A stretch of DNA of 64,000 bases from Nephrocerus scutellatus (GCA_947095585.1 OX352761.1:30099777-30163776); one strand, 5' to 3'; counted from the first letter of the stretch, positions 1 through 10,735 are shown. Notes: generated by a model from the sequence alone, not told the origin. A program made the numbers and translations.

Positions 1-180
1 GGCCAGCTGCTGTTCAGGTTGAGCTCTATACAGTGAGCGTACGTTCCATGAGAAAATTCTTAAATCGTTTATACGTTTTCGTTGCCGTGGTCGTCGTCGT
101 TCATGAGTCTATCCGAGGCTGATTTGGGGTTCCGTGTTCTTACGGGCGAGGTTATTGGCCTCGCGCCAACCTTACTTTGA
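1..180 (-). mobile_element. LINE fragment: start of an AP endonuclease domain
   Basis: Reading leftwards from about 60 the frame gives FSWNVRSLYRAQPEQQLA. WNVRTLY-like strings mark the N-terminus of the endonuclease of many insect non-LTR retrotransposons. The element runs off the left edge of the window. Sequence from 60 to 180 is probably its 5' leader. Confidence 0.6.
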
Positions 181-515
181 ATTTCGCTTTTCCTGTACTG
201 GAGGAAAATTACCAGCGGCCACCACGTGGAGGTTTGATTGCACTTCCATTAGTCAGTTATAGTTGCGGTCACATGCATTTCTGAAGCATTTTGTGTTATT
301 CGCCCTACTCTGTTATTATATTGAATTTATATTATTAATGATTAAAATCATTAGAACTAAACTGGTAAAGCTAAAGTGTATAACCAAGAAGAGGTTTAGG
401 TTATTTTAGAAACCATGCCGTTGTTTTTTTATTCACGTTAAACTGTTTTAGGGAAAAAAATTAGCATTAAACCAAGAAAAATCTCGAATTTGAATTGTGT
501 ACAGTTTTTTATGGA
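180..515. other. AT-rich sequence, nothing recognised
   Basis: No open frame, repeat or splice-bounded exon was recognised between the LINE fragment and the first element A copy. Confidence 0.5.
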
Positions 516-788
516 AAAAACAAACCATAAAAAATTTTCTTGTAAATTATCCAAAGGGAGATGCACATGTGTGCAAAGCTATAATAAAATTGGGTTATTT
601 TTAATAAAGTATATTGGAGCCCCTCGGTCCTGGAGACCGATTACTACCAAATTTGAATAGAAAGTATTGTCATCGTGTATACTGTCTGAATAAAATCGAG
701 CTTTCGGAAGTTGGTTGAAAATGTATCACAAGTTTTGAGACAGCCACCGATAACTGGGCACGCAAAGTTAATATAGTGAATTTAAAAA
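516..788 (+). repeat. element A copy 1 (diverged)
   Basis: Has the left end (ACCATAAAAAATTTTCTTGT, then AAATTATCC), the middle motifs GGAGCCCCTCGG and AATAGAAAGTATTGTCA, and the right end GTTAATATAGTGAATTTAAA. The slot before the right end reads GACAGCCACCGATAACTGGG, without a clean tandem repeat. An old single-unit copy. Confidence 0.75.
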
Positions 789-792
789 GAAG

Positions 793-1589
793 GGAGATAT
801 AGAAAAAAAAACACAAAATGATTAAAACTCTTGCGGAAAGCTGCGATTACATAATTCTGTCTAAATACCGTGTTAGTAGACGACCATCAGTTTTATAAAT
901 ATTGGCAGTTCATCAGAGAACACATATAAATTATTCTGATATAGTATGAAGCAGATTTTAATAATGTACTTTATAAATGAGCTCCACAGAGACACGAAAA
1001 ACTACTACACGCCTACCACGAGCTTTACAAATGCACATAGACTACTAAATTGTTACCGAGAACCCATTAAGAAGTCTGCAAGTTGTCTTTTTAGAAGAAT
1101 TTAGAAATAAGCCATCCATATCATATTCAGCGACAAATACTAGATTCCAACAACAAATACATCGACCAAATACAACTAAAACTTTTAAAACAAATTTAAA
1201 CTTTAAGAGAAATAAAAATTTATTATAAAATTATACATTATAAAATTACAATTAAATTGGTTGAGTACCCGGAGTTGCCCGGGCACCCACCCTCCTCGAA
1301 CACCACAACATGACCAACATTTCCCATCATCCTTCACCATCCAAAAACACTGACTAATGTAATAAAAAAACTCATTTCATGTGGAGAATTTTGTTTTCCT
1401 CGTCAATTGACCACGAATCTAACTCAAAATATAACCTATCATATGAAAAAACCGCTTTGCAATCGAAGCCGCCGTTCGTTAGTTAAAGAAAAACATCCAT
1501 ACATACATGCATCCATCCATACATACATACCATTAAGAATTATAATAGTTATAAATCTATTGCAGTATTTATTATATGAAATACATGCA
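793..1589. other. AT-rich sequence with a short CATA/CATC repeat
   Basis: No gene recognised. A degenerate tetranucleotide run (CATACATGCATCCATCCATA and following) lies at about 1500-1530; the short open frames across it have no domain. Confidence 0.5.
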
Positions 1590-2612
1590 TTTGTTTTTTT
1601 TATGGTGTACACACGCTCAAGGGATGTGCACCCTTTAATGCTTAGCATAGCGTGGGCGTTAGGAAACTAAGAATAGGAAAATATGAAATGTCTATGCACG
1701 TGTGTCTTAAATGACTGCAGATCATACAAATGCGGAAACACAGAGTCGGGCAAATCATTCCACATAACTATTGTGCGGCTTAAGAAGGAATCACTGAATT
1801 GGTTAGTTCGTCCGAAGATAGGCCGTGGGCTCGTGTTGAGGCGCGGGTATTATGGTTGGGTTCGAGAATGGGCGCTTGTGTAAAAAGCGATAAAACAGTA
1901 ACAAGTACGAAACATTCCTACCCTGTTCAAGCGAGTCGATTGTTTTCGGGATATTGACGTCACCAATAAGTTTTATCGCGCGGTCCTGAATTCTGTCTAG
2001 TAGATGTAATATGGTCTTGGTGCACCTGCCCAGACAACACAGTTGTATCCAAGTTTAAGGCGAATATATGTCTTGTAAATAGTAGCCAGTTCTGAAGCAG
2101 TAAAGTACATTTTGTACCGTTTTAGGAAACCTGAGCATTTCGCAGCATTCTTGCAGCAATGGTAATGGCGAATATGTGGTCATCCCAACGAAGCTTGTTG
2201 TTGAAGCACATCCCGAGAATTGTGAGTTTTTCAGTTTTTTTGATGCAAGATCCACTCAAGGATAAAGGTTGCGGGCTTAAATTACGCTTCGAAGAAAGAT
2301 GAGAGCATTGGGTCTTAGAAGCATCAAATTCAACTTTCAGAAATAAAAGTGCTTAACATACGTTGTTGTTTAAGTTCCACTTGCGTTGTGGAGGGGCGTA
2401 TAGAAGGATGAAATCATATAAAAAGGTAAGAGTGCTGTCGTCAGCGAAATAATGGATTTGATTAGAAGTTGCAAACAGGAGATAATTAAAATAAGAAAGA
2501 TTGTCGGAAACAAAACAGAGCCTTGCGGAACACCAGCGTTTGTGCGGTGAACATTGGATTTAAAACCGTGCAATATAACCTGGATTGAACGGTCAGAAAG
2601 GTAGGCATAGTA
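1590..2612 (-). mobile_element. LINE family J, copy 1 (3' part, broken)
   Basis: Matches the 3' halves of the copies at 19.1 and 43 kb: the tail by a T-run at 1590-1601 (poly(A) on the minus strand), then the FRDSF-type C-terminal region, and near 2440-2560 the reverse-transcriptase string NAGVPQGSVLFP with a frame break after it. Frames are broken several times. Jockey-superfamily-like, no longer functional. Confidence 0.8.
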
Positions 2613-2912
2613 AGTTCTTTGATCAGAAATAAAAAGAATCTCAATCTATAAACACCTAGAACTATTTGGTGAAAAATGCGGAATCAAATCCAATAAATCA
2701 GAGCAACATATTTTTTTAATATTTTGAGCACTCGTAAATGCTCTTATAATGCTCTGTTATATGCTTGGAACAGCTTGGCGTTAAAGAAAAGTAGGATAAA
2801 ATAAATAGGAAATGTCGTGATTGAATTGAAAGCAGGACCCAAATTACCGCATCAGTGATCGAACGAAATCCATTTTGGAAAATTTCTATGAAAGTCCATC
2901 AGGTTCATTTTC
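2613..2912. other. short unassigned stretch with GAGCA-rich segment
   Basis: 2725-2765 holds several GAGCA/TGCTC motifs resembling the chimeric repeat near 20.75 and 30.55 kb. Nothing else recognised. Confidence 0.35.
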
Positions 2913-3335
2913 TTTTTTTAAATTCTCTATATTAACTTCACTTGCCCGTGGCTGGCTGGCTGGCTGGCCAAATCTTGTGATAAATTTTTAACCCACTTCC
3001 TACAGCCCGAATTTTGCACACATGTATATCTCCCAAGACAACACTTTCTATTAAAATTTGAGGCCCCTCGGGCAGCGGGGTCGGGGGGCTCTAATACAAA
3101 TATTTTACAAAATTTACCCGATTTTCTTTAAATTTTGTACACATGTGTGTCTTCGATGGAAAATACTTTTTGTAAAAATTTGGAGCGATCGGCCCCTTGG
3201 GGACCCCAATATACAATTTTTAAATATCGCTATCATAGCATCAGATCACGGCAAAGTCTGAGCTCTGTGCTTTGTGAGCAGCGCTGTTCGCTGCCGCTGC
3301 GTCATTTGTGAATGATTTTGCCACAAAAAGAGCAC

Positions 3336-3379
<44 letters not shown>

Positions 3380-3430
3380 CGATTAGAAAATTTACAAGAA
3401 AAATTTTAATTTTTATGGGTTGTTTTTTTT
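2913..3430 (-). repeat. element A copy 2 (510-bp young subfamily)
   Basis: Begins AAATTCTCTATATTAACTTC, then a GGCT slot (CTGGCTGGCTGGC), AACCCACTTCCTACAGCCCG, and two units with GGCCCCTTGGGGACCCC. A 150-bp segment unique to this subfamily follows (GAGCAGCGCTGTTCGCTGCC), then a (GT)n run at about 3341-3376 and the end TTTTATGGGTTG. Closely similar to copies at 9488 and 51003, so recently spread. Confidence 0.88.
3341..3376. repeat. (GT)n microsatellite inside element A copy 2
   Basis: About 18 GT units. The copies at 9550 and 51410 carry the same repeat at the same place but much shorter, so the run has expanded within the element. Confidence 0.9.
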
Positions 3431-3439
3431 AGTTTTCAT

Positions 3440-3620
3440 GTTCAGCCATATCAAAAGCTTTCGAAAACACAACATCAACCTAGCGTCTGTTTTTAAGCTC
3501 TGATATACTGTAATAGAGAAATAGAAATAAGTTAGATCCAGTTGATCAGCGTCATATTTATTAAGCCGCGTTGAAGTTTCGATATCTTGTTTGAAAAATA
3601 GTACACGAGTTTTCTTTTTA
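3440..3620 (-). mobile_element. LINE reverse-transcriptase relic
   Basis: On the minus strand the string DVVFSKAFDMAEH resembles motif A of a LINE reverse transcriptase. The surrounding frame is broken. An old fragment with low similarity to the other families in the window. Confidence 0.4.
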
Positions 3621-4084
3621 AAATAGCTATAAAGAATTTTTGAACCAAAGGTAATTCAAATTTAGGACTTTAATTCTTGTATTTTGGCGTTGTCCACTTC
3701 TATCAATTGAAGTTATGGACGAAAATTCCTATCCTTTAAGAATTCACCACAAGCCAAAGTCAAATTAAATATGTTCAATAACTGCATTCAGATTGCAAAT
3801 TTTAGTAAGAAGTTGGGAAAATTTAATGTATTAGTACACATTATTATTTACATTAGAATGTTCCTATTATACGTCTTAATTCATACTGAGAAAACTCTGG
3901 CCAATGTTTGTTTGGAGCTCAAGATATTCAGAATCAAAGCCCGGTTTAGTATAATTCTACTGAAATAAGATGCTTATATACACACAACACTTGAATCGCT
4001 GGATGATACATTATTTTTGTATGATATATTAAAAGGCATTTTATTTAAAATATTTTTAAAATTTTTAAACTGTTCGGGTTATGG

Positions 4085-4900
4085 TTAGGTGGTTAGATGA
4101 CAACAGGAGAGGTCTGTGAGGTCTAGTGAATGCCTGAGGATTGTATTTATGCGGAAATACTGAGCTTAACAAAGCAATCCACAGACGAGTTTTATACGGC
4201 TAAAAAAAATCTCCAAACTTCACAGTACGTTCGAAGATGGGCTTGAATATAAAGTAATAAGCATTTATAGCATCACTAACTTTTAACGCTAGGTCTGGTC
4301 TAGCAGATGCCAAGTCCTCAAGTTTGGGGCGAATGAACGCATTCTTAATAGTACACAGACCATGTTAGAAAACCTTAACACTTTGGTGCAGTTTTGGCGA
4401 CTGTTAATAAGTGCTCATTGTATCAAATCTTAGCGTTATGGTTATGGTTTGCCTAGACGGCAAGAGACAGCATTGGGTTAATTCTACTCTGTTATGTTCT
4501 TCCCATTTTTTATGCTGTCCATGTCGAAATTAATCGCGCTTAACATACATTGATGTCTCAGTTTTTTTTTTTCACTTGCGAAAACGAATGATGTTCATCA
4601 AACTTATATAAGAATCTCAGAATGCCATCGTCAGATTGTCGGGGACAAAATAGAGCCATGGGGAACGAAACCATGCCCTTTATTGACTTAAAATCGTTCT
4701 AAAAAAATTGTATTGAGCGGTCCAGTTCTAATCAAAAAAAGCAATTTTTCATTGACTCCATAAGCATGTTTTTTAAAAAAAAAAAGTCAATAGACTTGAA
4801 AATACAGGGAATTACAACTTTGCTTTCACCACATTGATGAAGATGAAGCACTTCACTTGCATCGACATGTAAGGACAATTTCCACTTATTTTTCTTAAGT
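4085..4900 (-). mobile_element. LINE family J, highly diverged copy
   Basis: Patches such as AAGTTTGGGGCGAATGAACG, GTCGGGGACAAAATAGAGCC and AACTTTGCTTTCACCA line up in order with the family J copies at 19-20 and 43-44 kb, with many indels. Much older than the other copies. No usable frame is left. Confidence 0.6.
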
Positions 4901-5469
4901 TATATTAAAAAATTTTCAGAATTATTTAAAGTGTTTCATTGAAGATGGCAAACTATGGATACAATTACGCCACTTTATATAGCCAGAAGTATTTTTTATA
5001 CAGTAAGTGTACTTATATTTCCTTTCAGAACTAAAAGTTGCGTTTCATATAGCATCTACATAAAAGTACGTACGTGGGTACTAATAATGGGAGCATGGTT
5101 ATTATTCTCCGACTGAATCTTAATATTGTCACCGAAGCGCTTAAAACTTTCATTTGTAATAAAAAAACGGAGACCGATCAATTTCGTTTTAAGCTCCGAA
5201 TTTTTGAATCTTCGCACTATTTTTGTTTTTAGATGATGACAAAAGTTGGAATAAATTAATTTTTACTGGCAATGCCAATAGTAAAATCTCGTCCTTTTGG
5301 AATTCTTAGACATGTCGTTGTCAGAAAAAATTTTCCACTTTCCACTAAGTATTAAGTTGAACATTTTTACTTCCTGCGTACGTTTAATTTTTTCAAGCAT
5401 TTTCACCAACGCTTAGTTTTGTTTTAATTTTGTTGTTGTTTTGACCGAAGTTACAAATTATATACTTAC
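4901..5469. other. intronic or intergenic AT-rich sequence
   Basis: Follows the donor of the Gln-rich exon, so it is presumably the start of that gene's intron. Nothing else recognised. Confidence 0.4.
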
Positions 5470-5822
5470 AGCGTTCCAGCAGTGGTCAAAATCCTTCGTT
5501 GTTGAGTCCGCACAATCGAAACCGTCGAATTGATTAGATCACTTCGCAGGAGTTCTTCATTAGATTGCTGCTGTGCATGTAGTTGTTGATGTTGCTGTGG
5601 CGTATGGACCACAGATGACACAGATGTGGGAGATTGCTGCAATACTTGCTGACTGGATTGTTGGTGTGTCTGATGTTCTGGTTGCTTTTCCAATGTTGAC
5701 GTCTGTTGGGGTGGGGGTAACTTATCCACACTCGGCTCAGATTTTATGTCCTCCAATAATAATTGGTGCTTGGTAGGCTTTAGTTGTTGCTGTTGTTGCT
5801 GCAATTGCTGTTGACCTTCCAT
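5470..5822 (-). CDS. Gln-rich coding exon of an unidentified gene (probable transcription factor)
   Basis: Read leftwards from 5822, a 353-nt open exon (117 codons plus two bases) is bounded by an acceptor TTGTTATAG directly before an ATG and by a strong donor GTAAGT at 5469-5464. It starts MEGQQQLQQQQQQLKPTKHQ and contains LLLEDIKSEPSVDKLPPP, where IKSE fits the SUMO consensus. Gln/Ser-rich sequence follows, ending RSDLINSTVSIVRTQQRRIL. No folded domain is present. ATG may be the true start (spliced to a noncoding 5' exon) or an internal Met. The gene lies on the same strand as serpent, about 53 kb downstream, and its next exons should be to the left, outside the window. GATAe is a positional guess because srp, GATAe and pnr cluster in flies; nothing in the residues proves it. 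Confidence 0.65.
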
Positions 5823-5945
5823 CTATAACAAAAGTAAAGAGCACAATGAATGGTAAAGAATATCAGCTGGACGTGATGTGGTAGTGTCAGAAGATATAAT
5901 TTTGTGAATTTTTAGGTTAACAACAAAATCAACAAAATGCGCTCA

Positions 5946-6180
5946 CTTTAAAGTTCCTGACCGGACCTGAACCAGAAATGTCTACCCGCCGCTGTACTCG
6001 CCCAACAATAATTAGTTACGAGAAAATTCTTTTCGAACAACATCTCGTTGGCAGGTCTGAAGCAAAAGTAATTTTCATAAATGCTTTCGCCGCCGATCAG
6101 ATTTTCGTGTTTACGAGGAGTGTTGAGACCAAAGACAACCGACGGTCTCATGCGCGTCGTCACCTTTGGTCGCGCGCAGT
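5946..6180 (-). other. possible 5' exon or promoter-proximal segment of the Gln-rich gene
   Basis: This 235-bp block is clearly GC-richer than its surroundings and has a GTGAGC donor-like site at 5946-5941 on the minus strand. That leaves a 120-bp intron-sized gap with a pyrimidine-rich end before the ATG exon at 5822. The minus frame here stops just before the donor, which suits untranslated sequence. The splice pairing is an inference. Confidence 0.3.
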
Positions 6181-6399
6181 CATGTCAACATTATTGTCGC
6201 TTTTTTCCTGTGTTGTACATAAAAAATTGAAGACTCTTATTTTCTAAAGCAGAGCAGGAAATTGTACTCCGACATTCGTCATAAGTCACACAAACGCAAA
6301 ATAAGTTAACGTGATTTTTGACTGGCTCTAAACAAACATGCTAGTATTGTGTAATGTAAACGCTACAATGTTCTGAACTCGGAAATAAAAGTAACAAAA

Positions 6400-6590
6400 A
6401 AAACCACTATACGTATAAACATTGAAAGTATTTCATCTTGTATCAATATTTGTCTTTTGGTATCGGCGTTCGGCGGTATTTGTTGTTTCTCGCTGTTACT
6501 GCAGTCAGCCGCTGTGCAATTCCAATCGTAGTTGACGCGATCGTCATCCCAGTGGTCGTCACCTGACGATGTCATCGATCGTGGGGGAGT
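6400..6590 (-). other. possible short coding exon (unidentified)
   Basis: An ATG near 6574 on the minus strand opens an acidic, low-complexity-free stretch (MTSSGDDHWDDDRVNYDWNC, continuing TAADCSNSEKQQIPP) with coding-like base composition. The only downstream donor seen (GTATAG near 6414) would leave a phase that does not fit the Gln frame at 5822. It could be a first exon of another isoform, or chance. Confidence 0.2.
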
Positions 6591-6770
6591 ATATGTACTT
6601 CTACCTACTTCTACATACATACAATATTTGTGAACAGTATGAACGAGTAAACGGAAACAAACAATTACCGGAGATACTTTTTGAAATTCTCTGAACACTG
6701 CGGATGTAAAATATGTCATACTTTCCGTTCGAATAGAACATAACCTATGTTTACGGTGACATGGAACCAA

Positions 6771-7200
6771 ATCAGAAGATATTACAAGTTTTCAGACCTT
6801 GGCATCAGCCATTGGGTTATTAAAATTAAATACAATTACAATTAAATATGTGTCATTTGTTATTAAGATTGGTTGAATGAGGATTCAAGCATATGAAAGG
6901 TCTTTAATCTTAAGGAAGTTAACATATAAGACAAGAAGCAAGCAAGCAATAAAATGTATTTAATTCGCATACATAAGTGACTGCTTACCAGGAATATTTA
7001 ATCGACTTAATTTCTAATTGAATTCGTTTGGTACATGAAACCCTAAGGATGGTAACTTAAAGTAACATTAGCTGATGGTTCAATTGTTGACTACCATAAA
7101 CTTATTTTACTTCAGAGGAAACCGATCGACAGTGCGCGAAGTAAATAAAAAGTTTTCTCAGTTAAAAATTCTGTCATATGACTGATAAAGGCGAGTCCGC
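6771..7200. other. AT-rich sequence, nothing recognised
   Basis: No open frame of note and no known repeat up to the next element A fragment. Confidence 0.5.
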
Positions 7201-7204
7201 TAAA

Positions 7205-7351
7205 ATTGTTCAAAATATTCTCCAATCTGAAATACACATGTGTGCAGAGTTTGAATAAAATCGGTCTTTAGAAAATGGGTTTAAGCTGATCACAAAATTT
7301 TGGCCACAAACAAACAAACAAACGGGCACGCAAAGTTAATATAGAGAATTA
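7205..7351 (+). repeat. element A copy 3 (short, AAAC slot)
   Basis: Only the outer unit is left: ACACATGTGTGCAGAGTTTG, AAAATGGG, GATCACAAAATT. The slot CACAAACAAACAAACAAACG follows, then GGGCACGCAAAGTTAATATA and GAGAATT. It shows the short ancestral form of the AAAC slot that is hugely expanded at 52049. Confidence 0.8.
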
Positions 7352-7613
7352 AAAAGAAAAAGATTAATACTAAGGTACGAGCGTCTCTGCCTAACCATAG
7401 TAACCACAACTAAAGATATCTCGAATATGCATTCATTCATAGAGTGTAACCAACATAACCTGAAATACATAAGATAGCAAGTTGACTATTTTAAATGTTC
7501 ACAAACTTGTGAACGTTAACAGCTGATCACGCAAATTATCGCAATTCCGGCGTAGTCTGATAAACCAATAATTAACTGATATCTGGGAAGGCAACATTTT
7601 TGAGGTGTGTATA

Positions 7614-8280
7614 GGGCCCATCAGTCGATGAGCTTGTGTGCCATAACATGTTGTGCTCGCGGGATTTTTGATCGTGTGAGGGGCTGTTCGCGAGTTTCGC
7701 GAACATGATCGCTGGATTTCAAAATATTTTGATTTTTTCTCGTTGTTCGTGAACATGTTCGTCGTCTGAGCACATGTTGTCACACCGCCATACAATTTTT
7801 CATTCTAAAAAAATTCATGGTGCTCAGTACAATCAAAAGATTGCGGACAAAAAATGTATTGTGGAAATTTTTTTTTCATCGGCATCATGGCATCGAGTGT
7901 AAATACCGATTTCTGGGTAGAGTTTTTCCAACTTTTGGAAGCTCGACCAGAAATTTGGAAAGCTAAAAGTGAAGAAAATAAGGAAAAATATAAAAAGGCT
8001 GAAGTTTTTTTATAAACATAAAACGAGGTTGGGTCCTGGATGCGTGTTGCGGAAAGTAATGAATTCCCAGTAAAGAAAACCATATACCCCATCGACATTT
8101 AGTTATATCCGTCATTATTTTGGGTGATGTTTATCAACCGACAGAAATATGTTAATACTCTACTGCTGGTTGCCATGGTGTTGTTTACCTACCGACGTTA
8201 GCTACGCCAACAAGATCGCCATGTGAGGCAAAGCCAGAACAACATGTTCGTGGCGAACAAGTTCATCGTCTGATGGGCCC
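7614..8280 (+). mobile_element. PIF/Harbinger-like DNA transposon remnant with MADF-like stretch
   Basis: The ends are inverted: GGGCCCATCAGTCGATGAGC on the left and, read from the right, GGGCCCATCAGACGATGAAC. Similarity extends about 50 bp inward (roughly 80%). The flanking triplets are ATA and TTA, close to the TWA target preferred by PIF/Harbinger. Inside, a plus-strand frame from about 7886 gives MASSVNTDFWVEFFQLLEAR then PEIWKAKSEENKEKYKK, which resembles a MADF (Myb/SANT-like) domain; such a second protein is typical of this superfamily. No transposase is left. The 667-bp size and stop codons mark it as non-autonomous. Confidence 0.65.
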
Positions 8281-8283
8281 TTA

Positions 8284-8836
8284 TCTGACGACACCTCTGT
8301 AAATCTAAACGGTATAAACAAACAGATACATTTTTAAAAAGAAATTCATAAAATTTTTTCACATTCATTCAGCTGGCCATTATCTGTATATCTTTGAAAG
8401 TAATACGCTCCGATAGAGCACTGATTATACACGATTTGTAAAAGTGATATCTGCTCATCAAGTAAGAATATTCATTCAAGCCGATTATTAACAGAAAACT
8501 ACATAACAGAATACAAGTATGCATTGTACATAAATAGCATAGACATGGTTTAATCTAACGCTTATTAAGTTAACGATTGCCGAAAGATGTCTTCTAATGA
8601 TAAAAACAGAGTTGGGATAAGTTATCTTTAGCCAAGGCCACGGGCTCAATTTCTTCTGTTCCACTAACACATCGGTATGTTATTTAAATAGCAACACATC
8701 GTAATTGACGAACACTTAAATACGAAACGCGTTTAAATCGGTACCTTTTCGTGCTTAGCAAACACAATCAACACTCACACATAGTAGCTTTGTTTTTGCT
8801 AAAACCCACTTATAGAGAGCGTAATTGGAAATCTCT
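8284..8836. other. AT-rich sequence, nothing recognised
   Basis: No supportable gene or repeat. Confidence 0.5.
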
Positions 8837-8837
8837 T

Positions 8838-9035
8838 GACAAAAAAAACCAACCCATAATAATTAAACTTGTTCATCTAAATTCTTTACTCGGAGATACA
8901 CACATATGTGCAAATTTTGAAACCAAAAACCGGGGTAATTTTGAAAATATTTATATGGGAGCCACTCGAATGTGATCGCTCACCGATCACTTCCAAATTT
9001 TGAATAAAATCGGATTTCAGAATTGCATTTAAAAT
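8838..9035 (+). repeat. element A copy 4 (left part only)
   Basis: Left end ACCAACCCATAATAATTAAA, CTCGGAGATACACACATATG and TATGGGAGCC motifs are present; the right end and slot are missing. Confidence 0.7.
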
Positions 9036-9484
9036 ATATAACTTCTACATATAGACGGTAAAATACTTTTCTTTATTAATTAAGGACCAACGTTTTTGAA
9101 CTTTTATTGGACTCATGTATGACACAAATTTTGCTTTCTTTAACCTGCACCGCCAGTATTCAGCTAAGCGACAATGTTTAGTATTAAGCTTATTGTCACT
9201 TATAAAGTTGTTTTTATTTATCGATATTAACTACTATTACACACATGAAAGCCAAAAAGTTTAGTATTTGTTAGTTTAAAAAATATTTTGTTCCATTTTG
9301 ATTTCTTCAAGCTGTCATTATAATATTCGTCATAAAGACAACAACAAATTAGATTTGGATTAAGCAAATAATATAGAAAGGATATAGAAAGTAGTGAAAT
9401 CACACGCAGGTTAACTTACTAAGATAGTAAAGCGAGCTTCTCAGCTCGCCATATGGATAATTGTAATTCAGTCTTTAGTCATTT
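9036..9484. other. AT-rich sequence including a dispersed repeat piece
   Basis: 9415-9480 (ATAGTAAAGCGAGCTTCTCA, GCCATATGGATAATTGTAAT) recurs inverted at about 48500-48562. No family recognised. Confidence 0.4.
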
Positions 9485-9487
9485 ACT

Positions 9488-9999
9488 TAAAAAAATAAAA
9501 ACAACCCATAAAAACTAAAATTTTTCTTGTAAATTCTCTAATCGGGGATAAACACACACACACACTGCGTGCTCGTTTTGTGGCAAAATCATCCACCAAA
9601 TGCCGCAGCGGCAGCGAACAGCGCTGCTCACAAAGCACAGAGCTCATACTTTGCCGTGATCTGATGCGATATAGCGATATTTAAAAATTGTATATTGGGG
9701 TCCCCAAGGGGCCGATCGCTCCAAATTTTTACAAAAAGTGTTTTCCATCGAAGACACACATGTGTACAAAATTTAAAGAAAATCGGGTAAATTTTGTAAA
9801 ATATTTGACCCCGCGGTCCGAGGGGCCTCAAATTTTAATAGAAAGTGTTGTCATGGGAGATATACATGTGTGCCAAATTGCAATAAAATCGGGCTGTAGG
9901 AAGTGGGTTAAAAATCCATGACACAGAAATCCACAAATCCACAAATCCACAAACCCACAAACACACGGGCAAGTGAAGTTAATATAGAGAATTTAAAAA
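9488..9999 (+). repeat. element A copy 5 (510-bp young subfamily, 8-mer slot)
   Basis: Complete from CAACCCATAAAAACTAAAAT to GTTAATATAGAGAATTTAAA, opposite in direction to copy 2 and very similar to it, including the subfamily-specific segment with GCAGCGAACAGCGCTGCTC. The slot differs: instead of GGCT it carries repeats of CACAAATC (9925-9958). Confidence 0.88.
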
Positions 10000-10024
10000 C
10001 ATTTTTTTTCTTTTAACCCCCATG

Positions 10025-10300
10025 AATAAAAAAAAAACCTCAAAATTACATCATTGCAAGCTGAGCGCTTAACAATTGTTTTAAAACTAGTCCCATACAA
10101 ATTCTGAACTTGAGATGTGGAGTGGATTCAAAGTGACAAACTGACAAACGCACACTGAAAAAAATGCATGTCTTCTGAATTCTGAATTTAAAAAAAAAAA
10201 GATATTACACGCGTCACGTCATCGCAAGCCAAGCGCTTACCAATTGTTTTAAAACAAGTCCCATCAAATTCTGACTGGTAAAAGTCGCGATATACAATCG
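10025..10300. repeat. imperfect ~170-bp duplication
   Basis: GAGCGCTTAACAATTGTTTT with TAGTCCCATACAAATTCTGA (10075-10105) is repeated as AAGCGCTTACCAATTGTTTT with AAGTCCCATCAAATTCTGAC (10230-10275). Each is followed by an ACAAACG motif. Confidence 0.55.
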
Positions 10301-10310
10301 GACAAACGTA

Positions 10311-10395
10311 CGACCCGACAGCCCGACAGCCCGACAGCCCGACAGCCCGACAGCCCGACAGCCCGACAGCCCGACAACCCGACAACCCGACACAC
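10311..10395. repeat. octamer array (GCCCGACA)n
   Basis: Nine or so near-perfect copies of an 8-bp unit, the last two changed to ACCCGACA. Two minus-strand frames through it read as a Ser-Gly-Cys-Arg-Ala-Val repeat, an artefact of the array. Confidence 0.9.
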
Positions 10396-10476
10396 GTACG
10401 CTAGAAAAATTTTCTTGTCCTTTGATTATTAGCTTCGCCCTTCGGGCTCGCAATTATAGCAGTGTAAGGGCGGAGT

Positions 10477-10735
10477 TGGTGGGCGCAGTGGCTCAGTGGA
10501 AATGTGCATGGCTACTGAGCAGGAGGTTCGTGGTTCGAATCCCAGTAACACAAAAAGTATCCTTCACGGTGTCCCATCTCTCGCGAATGGGTGACAAACA
10601 TTCCGAGAGTAATAACTTGTCACGGAAAGCTGTCGAATCACCGTTCGGATCCGGCCTTAAATTGTAGGTCCCTTTCATTTGTGTCCAAAAAATATACATG
10701 CGCAGCACAAACTGATGCCGACCAGTCTATCCACT
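10477..10735 (+). repeat. tRNA-derived SINE, copy 1
   Basis: The head carries a tRNA-like A box (TGGCTCAGTGG) and B box (GGTTCGAATCC, 10532-10542), the internal promoter of RNA polymerase III. A body of about 190 bp follows with CTCGCGAATGGGTGACAAAC, GTCCCTTTCATTTGTGT and ATACATGCGCAGCACAAACT. The head has no acceptor-stem pairing, so this is a SINE and not a tRNA gene. Best preserved copy with the one at 38556. Confidence 0.82.

Noticed and set aside
6363..6770. 135-codon minus-strand frame as a complete gene
   Set aside because: Starts at a non-ATG codon and its ends look noncoding; only the inner acidic stretch was kept as a possible exon at low confidence.
10311..10395. CRISPR-like regular repeats
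   Set aside because: Unit of 8 bp without spacers in an insect genome; a simple tandem repeat.
10188..10453. Frames with repeated Ser-Gly-Cys-Arg-Ala-Val-Gly
   Set aside because: Translation of the GCCCGACA octamer array, not a repeat protein.
10477..10550. A tRNA gene (A and B boxes present)
   Set aside because: No acceptor-stem or anticodon-stem pairing; the same head with a 190-bp body is repeated elsewhere, so it is a SINE.
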